Positions 34,972-45,278 of a stretch of DNA of 64,000 bases are shown piece after piece. The DNA is taken from assembly GCF_002261345.1 (NCBI RefSeq), contig NZ_NEVT01000006.1:1302001-1366000 (forward strand). The letters are read 5' to 3'. Made by a program: the position numbers and the translations under genes. The notes under the pieces were generated by a model that saw nothing but the letters and a program-made list of their open reading frames with translations, was not told the DNA's origin and made no database searches. The stretch comes from Bordetella genomosp. 2 (GTDB lineage: Bacteria > Pseudomonadota > Gammaproteobacteria > Burkholderiales > Burkholderiaceae_B). Each line of letters begins with the position of its first letter. The stretch's first letter is position 1.

Positions 34972-36975
34972 ATGTCCGATCATCCAGCCACCGAGAGCCT
35001 CTTGTTCGGGCGCCTGACCTGGGAAGCGATCCCGTTCCACGAGCCGATCCTGCTGGTGACCTTCGTGGTCGTCGCGCTGGGGGCCATCGCCATCCTCGGC
35101 GCCATCACCTATTACCGCCTGTGGGGCTACCTGTGGCGGGAATGGTTCACCAGCATCGACCACAAGAAAATCGGCATCATGTACGTGGTGCTGGGCCTGG
35201 TCATGCTGCTGCGCGGCTTTGCCGACGCCCTGATGATGCGGGCGCAGCAAGCCATCGCGTTCGGCGACAACCTGGGCTACCTGCCGCCGCACCACTACGA
35301 CCAGATCTTCACCGCCCATGGCGTGATCATGATCTTTTTCGTAGCCATGCCGCTGGTGACCGGCCTGATGAACTACATCGTGCCGCTGCAGATCGGCGCG
35401 CGCGACGTGGCCTTTCCGTTCCTCAACAATTTCAGCTTCTGGATGACCGTCACCGGCGCCGTGCTGGTCATGATGTCCCTGTTCGTGGGCGAGTTCGCGC
35501 GCACCGGCTGGCTGGCCTATCCACCGCTGTCGGGCATCCTGCACAGTCCGGACGTGGGCGTCGACTACTACATCTGGGCATTGCAGATAGCCGGGGTGGG
35601 CACGCTGCTATCGGGGGTCAACCTGCTGGTGACCATCGTCAAGATGCGCGCGCCGGGCATGAACATGATGCGCATGCCGATCTTCACCTGGACCTCGCTG
35701 TGCACCAATATCCTGATCGTCGCCGCCTTCCCGGTGCTGACGGCGGTGCTGGCCCTGCTGGCCCTGGACCGCTATGTCGGCACCAATTTCTTCACGGCCG
35801 ACGGCGGCGGCAACGCCATGATGTACGTGAACCTGGTCTGGATCTGGGGCCATCCCGAGGTGTACATCCTGATCCTGCCGGCCTTCGGCATCTTCTCGGA
35901 AGTCGTGCCCACCTTCTGCCGCAAGCGGCTGTTCGGCTACGCCTCGATGGTCTACGCCACGGTCGTCATCACCGTGCTGTCCTACTTGGTCTGGCTGCAC
36001 CACTTCTTCACCATGGGGTCGGGCGCGAGCGTCAACTCGTTCTTCGGCATCACGACCATGATCATCTCGATTCCCACCGGGGCGAAGGTGTTCAACTGGC
36101 TGTTCACCATGTACCGCGGCCGCATCCGCTTCGAGGTGCCGATGCTGTGGACCGTCGGCTTCATGGTCACCTTCGTGATCGGCGGCATGACCGGCGTGCT
36201 GCTGGCGGTGCCGCCGGCGGATTTCGCCCTGCACAACAGCCTGTTCCTGATCGCGCACTTTCACAACGTGATCATCGGCGGCGTGCTGTTCGGCCTGCTG
36301 GCCGGCATCACCTACTGGTTCCCCAAGGCCTTCGGCTACCGCCTCGATCCGTACTGGGGCAAGTGGTCGTTCTGGCTCTGGCTGGTGGGCTTCTACCTGG
36401 CCTTCATGCCGCTGTACGTGCTCGGCCTGCTGGGCGTCACGCGCCGCATGAGCCATTTCGAGGACGCCTCGCTGCAGATCTGGTTCCAGCTGGCCGCGCT
36501 GGGCGCGCTGCTGATCGCCGGCGGCATCGCCTGCTTCATCATCCAGCTGGTGGTCAGCTTCCGGCGCCGCGAGGCCCTGCGCGACCACACCGGCGACCCC
36601 TGGGACGGCCGCACCCTGGAATGGTCCACCGCCTCGCCGCCGCCGGTCTACAACTTCGCCTTCACGCCGCTGGTGCACGACCGCGACGCCTGGTGGCAGA
36701 TGAAGCAGCTGGGCTACGCGCGGCCGGTGGACGGCTTCATCCCCATCCACATGCCGGCCAACACCTGGGCCGGCATCGTGCTGGCCGGGCTCTCGCTGGT
36801 GCTGGGCTTCGCGCTGATCTGGCACATGTGGCCGGTCGCGGTCCTGGCCTTCGCGGCGCTGGTCGGCGTCACGGTGTTCCATACCTTCAACTACAACCGC
36901 GATTACTACGTGCCGGCCGACTACGTCGCCCGCTGCGAGGACGATCGCACCCGCTTGCTGGCTGCCCATGTCTGA
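34972..36975 (+). CDS. cyoB: Cytochrome bo-type ubiquinol oxidase subunit I
   Basis: A 667-aa haem-copper oxidase core with about 15 membrane segments. Haem and CuB ligands are visible in [34 protein letters not shown] and the double-His HFHNVIIGG. It reduces O2 to water and pumps protons. It begins 58 nt after cyoA and overlaps cyoC by 8 nt. Confidence 0.94.
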   Translation: MSDHPATESLLFGRLTWEAIPFHEPILLVTFVVVALGAIAILGAITYYRLWGYLWREWFTSIDHKKIGIMYVVLGLVMLLRGFADALMMRAQQAIAFGDNLGYLPPHHYDQIFTAHGVIMIFFVAMPLVTGLMNYIVPLQIGARDVAFPFLNNFSFWMTVTGAVLVMMSLFVGEFARTGWLAYPPLSGILHSPDVGVDYYIWALQIAGVGTLLSGVNLLVTIVKMRAPGMNMMRMPIFTWTSLCTNILIVAAFPVLTAVLALLALDRYVGTNFFTADGGGNAMMYVNLVWIWGHPEVYILILPAFGIFSEVVPTFCRKRLFGYASMVYATVVITVLSYLVWLHHFFTMGSGASVNSFFGITTMIISIPTGAKVFNWLFTMYRGRIRFEVPMLWTVGFMVTFVIGGMTGVLLAVPPADFALHNSLFLIAHFHNVIIGGVLFGLLAGITYWFPKAFGYRLDPYWGKWSFWLWLVGFYLAFMPLYVLGLLGVTRRMSHFEDASLQIWFQLAALGALLIAGGIACFIIQLVVSFRRREALRDHTGDPWDGRTLEWSTASPPPVYNFAFTPLVHDRDAWWQMKQLGYARPVDGFIPIHMPANTWAGIVLAGLSLVLGFALIWHMWPVAVLAFAALVGVTVFHTFNYNRDYYVPADYVARCEDDRTRLLAAHV

Positions 36976-37594
36976 ACTCTCCGCTTCCATACAGGCCGAC
37001 TCCGGCCGGCAGTTCCACCTGAAGGGCGAGCACCATGTGAAGAACGGCACCCTGCTGGGCTTCTGGGTGTACCTGATGAGCGACTGCCTCATCTTCGCCT
37101 GCCTGTTCGCCACCTACGGGGTGCTGGGCCGCAACTATGACGGCGGTCCGACCGGCGCCGACCTGTTCGACCTGCCGCTGGTGGCGATCAACACCGCGCT
37201 GCTGCTGTTCTCCTCCATCACCTACGGTTTTGCGCTGCTGCAGGGCCGCAAGGGCCGGGTCGGCTCGCTGCTCGGCTGGCTGGGCGTCACCGGGCTGCTC
37301 GGCGCCGGCTTCCTGGGCCTGGAGCTCTACGAATTCTCCCACCTCATCCACATCGGCGCCGGCCCGCAGCGCAGCGCCTTCCTGTCGTCGTTCTTCACCC
37401 TGGTCGGCACGCACGGGCTGCACGTCACCTTCGGCATCATCTGGCTGGTGGTGCTGATGGCGCAGATCCGCATGCACGGCCTGACCATCCCCAACAAGCG
37501 CCGCCTGATGTGCCTGTCGATGTTCTGGCACTTTCTCGACGTGATCTGGATCGGCGTCTTCACCGTGGTCTACCTGATGGGAGTACTGCCATGA
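36968..37594 (+). CDS. cyoC: Cytochrome bo-type ubiquinol oxidase subunit III
   Basis: A 208-aa membrane subunit with five hydrophobic segments, starting within the last codons of cyoB. The segment [15 protein letters not shown] and the final [17 protein letters not shown] are characteristic. It stabilises the proton-pumping core. Its stop overlaps the cyoD start (ATGA). Confidence 0.93.
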   Translation: MSELSASIQADSGRQFHLKGEHHVKNGTLLGFWVYLMSDCLIFACLFATYGVLGRNYDGGPTGADLFDLPLVAINTALLLFSSITYGFALLQGRKGRVGSLLGWLGVTGLLGAGFLGLELYEFSHLIHIGAGPQRSAFLSSFFTLVGTHGLHVTFGIIWLVVLMAQIRMHGLTIPNKRRLMCLSMFWHFLDVIWIGVFTVVYLMGVLP

Positions 37595-37977
37595 GCGCCC
37601 CGACGACTTCCGGCCATCAACCCCACCACGAAGAAGAAGACCCGCTGGCCCATGCCTCGCTGCACGGCTACCTGCTGGGCTTCGCGCTGGCCGCGATCCT
37701 GACCGCCATTCCGTTCTTCATCGTCATGGGCGGGCTGTTCTCCAGCTCGCGGGTGACCAGCATCGTGATCCTGGCCATCGCCGCGGTCCAGGTCGTGGTG
37801 CATGTCATATACTTCCTGCACGTAGACTTCCAGGCCGAAGGCGGCTGGAACATGCTTTCCATCGTCTTCACGCTGGTGCTGCTGGTCATCACCCTCAGCG
37901 GCTCGATCTGGATCATGTACCACCTTGACCACAACATGATGCCCATGTCGCCGCAAGACATGCGAAAAATTCCTTGA
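37591..37977 (+). CDS. cyoD: Cytochrome bo-type ubiquinol oxidase subunit IV
   Basis: A 128-aa subunit with three membrane segments after a His/Glu-rich N-terminus. The segment [21 protein letters not shown] is typical. Coupled to cyoC by ATGA, and its last codons overlap the SURF1 start. Confidence 0.92.
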   Translation: MSAPTTSGHQPHHEEEDPLAHASLHGYLLGFALAAILTAIPFFIVMGGLFSSSRVTSIVILAIAAVQVVVHVIYFLHVDFQAEGGWNMLSIVFTLVLLVITLSGSIWIMYHLDHNMMPMSPQDMRKIP

Positions 37978-38741
37978 ACGCCCCCGACCCGACGCATTCC
38001 CCCGGCCGGCCGCGCCGCGCGGCCAAACTGATTTTTCTGGTCCTGCTGGCCGCCATCCTGTTCGTCGGGTTCTGCTCGCTGGGCGTCTGGCAGGTGCAGC
38101 GCCGCGCCTGGAAAATGGAACTGATCTCGCAGGTCGAGCAGCGCGCCCACCTGCCCGCCGTCGAGGCGCCCGGGCCGGCGCAATGGCCCGCCCTGAGCCG
38201 CGGCGGCGACGAATACCGCCCCGTCCGCGCCACCGGCACGCTGCGCCACGACCGCGAGACCCTGGTCCAGGCCACCACCGACTACGGCAGCGGCTACTGG
38301 GTCATGACGCCGATGGAACTGCGCGGCGGCGGCACGGTGCTGGTCAACCGCGGCTTCGTGCTGCCGGCCTGGCGCAAGCGGCCGGCCGCGGCGGCGCCGA
38401 CCGGCGAAACCCAGGTGACCGGGCTGCTGCGCATGTCCGAGCCCGATTTCCCGTTCCTGCGCCACAACGACCCGGCCCAGGACCTCTGGTATTCGCGCGA
38501 TACCCAGGCCATCGCCGCGGCGCGCGGCCTGGGCCAGGCGGCGCCCTACTTCATCGATGCCGCCAGAGGGCCGCAGCCGGCGCCCGACCCGGCCGTGGCG
38601 CCGGTGCCGGGCCTGACCGTGCTGCACTTCCGCAACCACCACCTGTCGTATGCCATTACCTGGTTCGCCCTGGCGGCCATGGTGATCGTCGGCGCCGTCA
38701 TCGTCGTACGGGTCGAGCGCCGCTCCCGCTCCGGGGCGTAG
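37974..38741 (+). CDS. SURF1-family oxidase assembly protein
   Basis: A 255-aa protein with the SURF1 layout: N-terminal membrane segment (about 18-40), a periplasmic domain with LGVWQVQRRAWK, YRPVRATG, VLVNRGFVL, and a C-terminal membrane segment (about 223-243). The start is a TTG whose last two bases begin the cyoD stop (TTGA), so translation is coupled. SURF1 helps insert haem into haem-copper oxidases. No haem O synthase gene (cyoE) is in the cluster. Confidence 0.87.
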   Translation: MNAPDPTHSPGRPRRAAKLIFLVLLAAILFVGFCSLGVWQVQRRAWKMELISQVEQRAHLPAVEAPGPAQWPALSRGGDEYRPVRATGTLRHDRETLVQATTDYGSGYWVMTPMELRGGGTVLVNRGFVLPAWRKRPAAAAPTGETQVTGLLRMSEPDFPFLRHNDPAQDLWYSRDTQAIAAARGLGQAAPYFIDAARGPQPAPDPAVAPVPGLTVLHFRNHHLSYAITWFALAAMVIVGAVIVVRVERRSRSGA

Positions 38742-38829
38742 CGGGCGGGCTTGCGCACTCTCGGGTACAATCCACCCCCGTCGCCGGTGCGGAAAGGCAG
38801 TCATCCCGCCCGGCAAGCAGCAGTTCCGT

Positions 38830-38906
38830 CGGGGCGTAGCGCAGCCTGGTAGCGCATCTGCTTTGGGAGCAGAGGGTCGCGAGTTCGAATCCCGCCGCCC
38901 CGACCA
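38830..38906 (+). tRNA. tRNA-Pro (anticodon TGG)
   Basis: A 77-nt cloverleaf with the CCA end encoded. The acceptor stem is CGGGGCG/CGCCCCG, the anticodon stem TCTGC/GCAGA encloses the loop TTTGGGA with anticodon TGG, and the T arm contains GTTCGAATC. The 88-nt gap before it holds a TACAAT at 38766-38771 that may be its -10. Confidence 0.96.
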
Positions 38907-38924
38907 ATCAATTCAATGGATCAC

Positions 38925-38962
38925 GCCGTCTTGCGCAGTCGTTCGATATTGCGCAAGACGGC
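38925..38962 (+). terminator. 13-bp hairpin just after tRNA-Pro
   Basis: GCCGTCTTGCGCA (38925-38937) is followed after 12 nt by its exact complement (38950-38962). The position suits a tRNA terminator although no T run follows. I see no integrase gene, so an attachment-site reading is not supported. Confidence 0.5.
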
Positions 38963-39056
38963 CTGCCGCCTTGCGCCGTCGTGCCGCGCGCCGATACGTC
39001 CGACATTACCAAAACTTCACTGTTTATAGCGGCGCGCCCTCACTATCATCCCGCGT

Positions 39057-39788
39057 ATGTTGACGAGTATGACAGCGCGGGAAGCGGCGAGCGCCGCCTC
39101 CTTCTGGTGGAACGCCCAAGGCTCATGGGTGGAGCCGGCCAACCGGCGGCGTGGCGGTGAAAGCGGCGTGCAGCGCCTCGAACTCGATTCCGGCGCCTAC
39201 TACATCAAGCGTCAGACGAATCATCTGTTCCGGTCGTTGCGCTACCCGGGCGGGCGCCCCACCCTGCTGCGCGAATGGCACAACCTGCGGATCTGCAAGC
39301 GCCTGGGCATTCCCACCCCGGCCGTGGTCTGCTTCGACATGCGGCGCTCGCACGCGGCCTGGCAGGCGCTGCTCGTCACCAAGGCCCTGGACGGCTACGT
39401 GAGCCTGCAAAGCGGCTTGGCCGCCGGATACTGGAGCCGCGCGGACCTGGCCCGGATACTCGGCAGGATCGTCAGCGCCATTGCGCCCCTGCACCTGGCG
39501 CGCCGCAAGCATGGCCACCTGTATCCCAAAGAGGTCTTCGTCCTCCCGCACGCATCCCGCGAACAGGTCGCGTTCGTCGACCTGGAAGTCAGCCGCCGCG
39601 TAGCCACCCGCCGGCACGCGGCGTGGGCGGATATGCGGCGGCTTTGCCGGTCGCTGCTGGAACTCGGGCTCGATGAAAGCCTGCTGTGGTCCGCGCTGGA
39701 ACAATACCGCGCCCACGGCATCGACCTCCCGCGGGACCGGCTCATCAGCCCGCCGGCCTTGCCCCGCCTGTCGCTGAACCGGCGCTAG
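39057..39788 (+). CDS. InaA/WaaP-type lipopolysaccharide kinase family protein
   Basis: A 243-aa kinase-like protein. The ATP-binding Lys is in SGAYYIKRQTN, followed by REWHNLRICKRLGIPTP, the catalytic-loop region HLARRKHGHLYPKEVFV and the metal-binding FVDLEVSRR. Relatives phosphorylate the heptose or Kdo of the LPS core in the cytoplasm. Starts ATG at 39057 (a second ATG at 39069). It is a single gene between tRNA-Pro and bfeR, and convergent with bfeR. Confidence 0.78.
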   Translation: MLTSMTAREAASAASFWWNAQGSWVEPANRRRGGESGVQRLELDSGAYYIKRQTNHLFRSLRYPGGRPTLLREWHNLRICKRLGIPTPAVVCFDMRRSHAAWQALLVTKALDGYVSLQSGLAAGYWSRADLARILGRIVSAIAPLHLARRKHGHLYPKEVFVLPHASREQVAFVDLEVSRRVATRRHAAWADMRRLCRSLLELGLDESLLWSALEQYRAHGIDLPRDRLISPPALPRLSLNRR

Positions 39789-39810
39789 CGGCCCGGCGCG
39801 CCGGTGGCGG

Positions 39811-40815
39811 CTAGCGCAGCCGCCCTACCCGCCCTGGCGGCACGCCGTAGCGCCGGCGAAATGCCGTGGCGAAGTTCTCCGGGCTGGAATAGCCGGCGAT
39901 CCACGCGGCCTGGGCCACGCTGACCGCCTCGCGCTCCAGCGCCAGCCGGGCGCGCGCCAGGCGCGCGTCGCGCAGGTAGGCGAACACGGTCGTGCCCCAG
40001 GCCGCGCGGAAATGCCGCTGCAGCGTGTTGACGCTGACGCAGGCATGGCGCGCGATCTGCTCCAGCGTGAAATCGTCGGCCTGGCCGCTGTCGAGCAGTT
40101 CACGCACCTGCTCCATGCGGGCGCGCTCGCGCCGGCCCAGCCCGGCGCCCATGCGCACGGGCGCGCCGCCGCCCAGGCAGGCGAAGGCCTCGACCGCCAG
40201 GTCGAGCGCGCGCGACTCCTGGTATAGCCGCCACAGCGCCGGATCGAGGTCGGGCGGCGCCAGCATCTGCTCGACCAGCGCGACCGCCTGCGCCGAAGCC
40301 TGCCACGGGCAGAGCGCCAGGTGTCGGCCGGCGAACGCCAGGCAGGGGTGCCCGGCGTCATCGCCGAAACGGCGCCGCAGCCAGTCCGCGCCGAAGGTCA
40401 GGCTGACGGTGCGTTCGATGTCGCCGCGCCGCGACTGGCGCACGAAGGCGGTGGGCTCGACGACCGCCACCAGCGCGCCGCTGGCGCCGCCGCCGGGCCG
40501 CGGCCCCAGCAGCAGACGATGTCTTCCGAAACTGACATCGGCTTTGCCGCCAATGGTCAGCGCCACCCGCAGGCCCGGCCGCAGGACGGCATGCACGGCC
40601 ACCCCCTGCAGGTCGCGCGCGTCGACCCGGTGCAGGATCAGGCCATCGGCCAGCGGCACGGTATGGACCAGGCCCTCGAACACCGGCCGCTGCGTGCCGG
40701 GCGCGACGACCGCGTACTGCGCCGTGCCGTGGCGCGCCTGTTCGCGCAAGGCCGGCACATACAGCTGGGCTGCGCGCCGCGGGGAAGAACCGATCTCGGG
40801 GAACGCTGATGTCAT
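39811..40815 (-). CDS. bfeR: AraC-family regulator of the catechol-siderophore locus
   Basis: A 334-aa regulator with an N-terminal sensing part and a C-terminal AraC domain (about 235-334) holding two helix-turn-helices (TLEQIARHACVSVNTLQRHF and the GYSSPENFATAFRRRYG signature). Divergent from the FepA-like receptor gene. The arrangement matches the Bordetella bfeR-bfeA-bfeB system described for enterobactin and neuroendocrine catecholamine response. It would activate bfeA when its ferric-catechol inducer is present. Confidence 0.82.
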   Translation of the reverse strand: MTSAFPEIGSSPRRAAQLYVPALREQARHGTAQYAVVAPGTQRPVFEGLVHTVPLADGLILHRVDARDLQGVAVHAVLRPGLRVALTIGGKADVSFGRHRLLLGPRPGGGASGALVAVVEPTAFVRQSRRGDIERTVSLTFGADWLRRRFGDDAGHPCLAFAGRHLALCPWQASAQAVALVEQMLAPPDLDPALWRLYQESRALDLAVEAFACLGGGAPVRMGAGLGRRERARMEQVRELLDSGQADDFTLEQIARHACVSVNTLQRHFRAAWGTTVFAYLRDARLARARLALEREAVSVAQAAWIAGYSSPENFATAFRRRYGVPPGRVGRLR

Positions 40816-40896
40816 GGCAAATGAGGATCAGGCAAAGCTTTCTGGCGGCCCGACAAAGCCCGCCATGATGCTTGCCTGACATAATGTTGAACGTCA

Positions 40897-40915
40897 AATG
40901 ATATTAGAAATCATT
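40897..40915. promoter_or_regulatory. Candidate Fur operator
   Basis: AATGAT and ATCATT are inverted 7 nt apart in the bfeR/bfeA gap. They match the core words of the Fur consensus, although the spacing is longer than in the 19-bp box. Iron repression of bfeA would be expected. Confidence 0.45.
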
Positions 40916-40989
40916 ACCGATTAAACCATATCGGGCGCGTCGCCGGGCAACCGGGGCGCGCCGCTTATTGCGCACTCGGAGAATCCGGC

Positions 40990-43209
40990 ATGTCCACGCC
41001 CCCTTACACGCGCCCTTGCGTCGGCGCCGTCGTCAGCTTCGCCTTGTCCGGCGCCGCCCTGGCCCAGCATGCGGCCCCGGCGCAAGACCCCGCCCAGGTC
41101 CAGGAAATGGCCGCCGTGCAAGTGCTGGGCACGGCCGAGGAAGAAATCAAGGAATCGCTGGGGGTATCGGTCATCACGGCCGACGAAATCGAGCGCCGCC
41201 CGCCCACCAACGACCTGTCGGACCTGATCCGCCGCGAGCCGGGCGTCAACTTGACCGGCAACAGCGCCAGCGGGGCGCGCGGCAACAGCCGCCAGATCGA
41301 TATCCGCGGCATGGGCCCGGAGAACACCCTGATCCTGATCGACGGCAAGCCGGTCAACTCGCGCAATGCGGTGCGCTATGGCTGGAGCGGCGACCGCGAC
41401 ACGCGCGGCGACAGCAACTGGGTGCCGGCCGAGGAAGTGGAGCGCATCGAAGTGATCCGCGGCCCGGCCGCGGCGCGCTACGGCTCCGGCGCCATGGGCG
41501 GGGTGGTGAACATCATCACCAAGCAGCCCAGCGACAAGCCCACGGCGTCCGCCACGTATTACCTGAACCAGCCGGAAGACAGCGACGAGGGCAACACCAA
41601 CCGCATCAACATGCGGCTGTCCAGCCCGATCAGCGAGACGCTGAGCATGCGGATCTACGGCAACTACAACAAGACCAACCCGGACTCGCGCGATATCAAC
41701 GCCGGCCACGCGGCGACGTCCGACAACGGCAACCCGGAGACCTCGGGCCGCGAAGGCGTGATCAACCAGGACCTGAACGCACTGTTCTCGTGGCGCCCGG
41801 ACACCCGCAACACGGTCGACCTGGAGATGGGGTTCAGCCGCCAGGGCAACCTGTTCGCCGGCGACACCATGAACAACGCCAACAGCGATTTCTCGGACAG
41901 CCTGTACGGCGAAGAAACCAACGCCATGTACCGCGAGAACTTCGGCTTGACGCACCGCGGCGACTACGACTGGGGCACCTCGCGCGCGTCGCTGTCGTAC
42001 GACTACACGCGCAACGCGCGCCAGATGGAAGGCCTGGCGGGCGGCCCCGAGGGCGCCCCGGTGGACCAGGGCCGCGACACCGCGCGCCTGAAGAACCTGC
42101 GCGCGGCCGGCGAGGTCAGCGTGCCGTTCCGGCTCGGCTGGCAGCAGGTGGCCACGATCGGCGTGGAATACCTGCGCGAATCGCTCGATGACCCGGCGGC
42201 CATGCGCCAGACTTACTCGGGCACGGGCGGCACCATCGGCAACACGGCCGGCAGCGACCGCCCCACCAAGACCAAGCAGAACAGCTACGCCCTGTTCGTC
42301 GAAGACAACATCGAGGCGGGCTTGCGCACCACGCTGACGCCGGGCCTGCGCTTCGACCACAACAGCGAGTTCGGCAGCAACTGGAGCCCCAGCCTGAACG
42401 CCTCGTACGCGGCCACCGACGCGTTCCGCATCAAGGGCGGCATCGCGCGCGCCTACAAGGCGCCCAACCTGTACCAGTCCAACCCCAACTACCTGCTCTA
42501 CAGCCGGGGCAACGGCTGCCTGCAATCGGAGACCAATTCGGGCGGGTGCTACCTGGTGGGCAACGAGAACCTCAAGCCCGAGATCAGCGTCAACAAGGAG
42601 ATCGGCTTCGAGTACGACCCCGGCACGTGGCGCACCAGCGCGGCGTACTTCCGCAACGACTACAAGAACAAGATCGTGGCGGATACGGAATTCATGTACC
42701 GGCTGCCCAATGGCGCGCGCGTGCTGCAGTGGACCAACAGCGGCAAGGCGGTGGTGGAAGGCCTGGAAGGCAACCTGTTCATTCCGCTCACGCCGGCCCT
42801 GGACTGGAACACCAACTTCACCTACATGCTGCAGTCGAAGAACAAGGATACCGGCGAACCGCTCAGCGTGATCCCGGAATACACCATCAACAGCACGCTG
42901 GACTGGTACTACACCTCGCAATGGTCGTTCCAGGCCAACCTGACCTACTATGGCAAGCAGAAGGGCCCGAAGACCAACCTGCGCACCGGCGAGAACCTGG
43001 AGGACAGCGGCTTGCAGACCATCAGCCCCTACGCCCTGGTGGGCCTGAGCGTGGGCTACGTGCCCAACAAGAACCTGCGGTTCCGCGTCGGGGTCAGCAA
43101 CCTGTTCGACAAGCAGCTCTACCGCGAAGGCAATGCCTCGTCGGCCGGCGCCGCCACGTACAACGAACCGGGCCGCGCCTATTACGCCACCATGACGGTG
43201 ACCTACTAA
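40990..43209 (+). CDS. bfeA: TonB-dependent ferric enterobactin receptor
   Basis: A 739-aa outer-membrane receptor of the FepA/PfeA type. A signal peptide ends near GAALAQ; a TonB box-like stretch and plug domain (about 50-190) follow with LSDLIRREPGVN, IDIRGMGPENTLILIDGKPV and RIEVIRGPAAARYGSGAMGG. The C-terminal beta barrel ends in the aromatic YYATMTVTY. It imports ferric catecholates through the outer membrane using TonB. bfeB overlaps its stop by one base. Confidence 0.88.
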   Translation: MSTPPYTRPCVGAVVSFALSGAALAQHAAPAQDPAQVQEMAAVQVLGTAEEEIKESLGVSVITADEIERRPPTNDLSDLIRREPGVNLTGNSASGARGNSRQIDIRGMGPENTLILIDGKPVNSRNAVRYGWSGDRDTRGDSNWVPAEEVERIEVIRGPAAARYGSGAMGGVVNIITKQPSDKPTASATYYLNQPEDSDEGNTNRINMRLSSPISETLSMRIYGNYNKTNPDSRDINAGHAATSDNGNPETSGREGVINQDLNALFSWRPDTRNTVDLEMGFSRQGNLFAGDTMNNANSDFSDSLYGEETNAMYRENFGLTHRGDYDWGTSRASLSYDYTRNARQMEGLAGGPEGAPVDQGRDTARLKNLRAAGEVSVPFRLGWQQVATIGVEYLRESLDDPAAMRQTYSGTGGTIGNTAGSDRPTKTKQNSYALFVEDNIEAGLRTTLTPGLRFDHNSEFGSNWSPSLNASYAATDAFRIKGGIARAYKAPNLYQSNPNYLLYSRGNGCLQSETNSGGCYLVGNENLKPEISVNKEIGFEYDPGTWRTSAAYFRNDYKNKIVADTEFMYRLPNGARVLQWTNSGKAVVEGLEGNLFIPLTPALDWNTNFTYMLQSKNKDTGEPLSVIPEYTINSTLDWYYTSQWSFQANLTYYGKQKGPKTNLRTGENLEDSGLQTISPYALVGLSVGYVPNKNLRFRVGVSNLFDKQLYREGNASSAGAATYNEPGRAYYATMTVTY

Positions 43210-44129
43210 TGCGGCCGCGCAGCCATCGCCGGCGCTGCGCCCTGGCGGCGCTGTGCGGCGCGCTGCTGGGCGGCGCGCCGGCCGCGGCGCAGCCGGTGCT
43301 GGACGACGGCATGACGCCGGCCCAGGCGCGCGCCCGCCTGGGGCTGCTGGGCCTGGCGCAGCAGCATGTGCTGCCGCGCGGCGACGGCCAGCGCGCGGTG
43401 CGCCTGCAGATCGTCGTGCCGCCCGGCCCCGCGCCCGCCGGCGGCTGGCCGGTGCTATACCTGCTGGATGGCAATGCCACCCTGCAAGTGCTGGCCGCCG
43501 CCGGCCGCGCGCCAGGGGCGGTGCTGGTGGGCATCGGCTACGACGTCGATGCGCGCCTGGACGTGCACGCGCGCGCCTGGGACTACACGCCCCGGCTGCC
43601 CGACGCGCCCGCGCAGGGCAGCCCCGATCCGCGCCAGCCCGGCCGCCGCAACGGCGGCGCCGACGCCTGGCTGGAGCTGATCGAGCAGCGCGTCAAGCCG
43701 CTGGCGCGGGCGGCCGCCCGCCTCGACGAGACGCGCCAGACGCTGTACGGCCACTCGTACGGCGGCCTGTTCGTGCTGCACGCGCTGCGGACCCGCCCCC
43801 AGGCCTTCCAGCGCTATGTGGCGGCCAGTCCGTCGCTGTGGTGGCATGCGCCTTACATGACGGAACGCCTGCGCACGCTCGACACCGCCGGCTGCTGCGG
43901 CGCCGCGCCGCGCCAGCTGTACCTGTGGGTCGGCGAAGAAGAGCGTTCGCGGGCCGGGCGCGCGACGTCCCGCCCCGCCGGCGCCACCGCCAATGCCCGC
44001 GCCCTGGCAGCCGAACTGGCCGACACGCCGGGGCTGGCGGTGTATTACCGTTCCTTCCCCGGCCTGGGCCATGGCGCCATGCTGGACGCATCGGCCCGCG
44101 AAGCGGCCCGCATCGCCGCCCTCCCCTGA
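43209..44129 (+). CDS. bfeB: Secreted esterase of the IroE/Fes type
   Basis: A 306-aa alpha/beta hydrolase with a signal peptide (to about GAPAAAQP). The nucleophile Ser is in YGHSYGGLF, the family's GxSxG; an N-terminal oxyanion region LYLLDGNAT and a C-terminal His in PGLGHGAM are seen. IroE-like enzymes cut the triester ring of enterobactin-type siderophores in the periplasm. Its ATG overlaps the bfeA stop (TAATG), so the two are coupled. Confidence 0.83.
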   Translation: MRPRSHRRRCALAALCGALLGGAPAAAQPVLDDGMTPAQARARLGLLGLAQQHVLPRGDGQRAVRLQIVVPPGPAPAGGWPVLYLLDGNATLQVLAAAGRAPGAVLVGIGYDVDARLDVHARAWDYTPRLPDAPAQGSPDPRQPGRRNGGADAWLELIEQRVKPLARAAARLDETRQTLYGHSYGGLFVLHALRTRPQAFQRYVAASPSLWWHAPYMTERLRTLDTAGCCGAAPRQLYLWVGEEERSRAGRATSRPAGATANARALAAELADTPGLAVYYRSFPGLGHGAMLDASAREAARIAALP

Positions 44130-44190
44130 GCCACCTGGAGCGCGGCGGCGGGGAGCAGGCGTCCTGGCGTGCATGCAGACGCCCCGGGGC

Positions 44191-44374
44191 GGCATGAGGT
44201 GTCTGACACCCCAGGAGACACCCACGGCATGCCGCCGCCGCGGCCGGGGTGTCAGACACCTTCGGAGCGAGGCACCTTCCAACGCGGCATGAGGTGTCTG
44301 ACACCCCAGGAGACACCCACGACATGCCGCCGCCGCAGCCGGGTGTCAGACACCTTCGGAGCGAGGCACCTTCC
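44191..44374 (+). repeat. Two tandem 95-bp repeats, each with a 15-16-bp inverted repeat
   Basis: Copies lie at 44191-44280 and 44286-44374 with a period of 95 and few differences (one G deleted, two substitutions in the middle). Each unit contains AGGTGTCTGACACCCC and, about 40 nt on, its complement GGGGTGTCAGACACCT (one G shorter in copy 2), able to fold into a long hairpin. Both arms are themselves near-palindromic (GGTGTC-N-GACACC). It fills the gap between convergent bfeB and pstB. Confidence 0.8.
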
Positions 44375-44406
44375 AGGCCTTCGGCGCGGCGCATCGGCTG
44401 CCGACG

Positions 44407-44436
44407 CAAAAAGGGCCCGGCTCCCCTGCGGGAACC
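44407..44436 (-). terminator. Rho-independent terminator of the pst operon
   Basis: On the minus strand GGTTCCC pairs with GGGGAGCC around a short loop; after GGGCCC comes a run of five T. It lies 30 nt after the pstB stop. Confidence 0.65.
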
Positions 44437-44465
44437 AGACCCCCTTGGACCACCGGTCCGGCGGT

Positions 44466-45239
<774 letters not shown>

Positions 45240-45278
45240 AAGTCTTCCTGAAGCCGGCGCGGCGCGCCGGCGTGGCGA

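Noticed and set aside
38830-38962. tRNA-Pro as the attachment site of a genomic island
   Set aside because: No integrase gene, no direct repeat of the tRNA 3' end and no shift in gene content nearby.
44191-44374. Repeats as a CRISPR array
   Set aside because: Only two units, no regular unique spacers, strong internal dyads and no cas genes.
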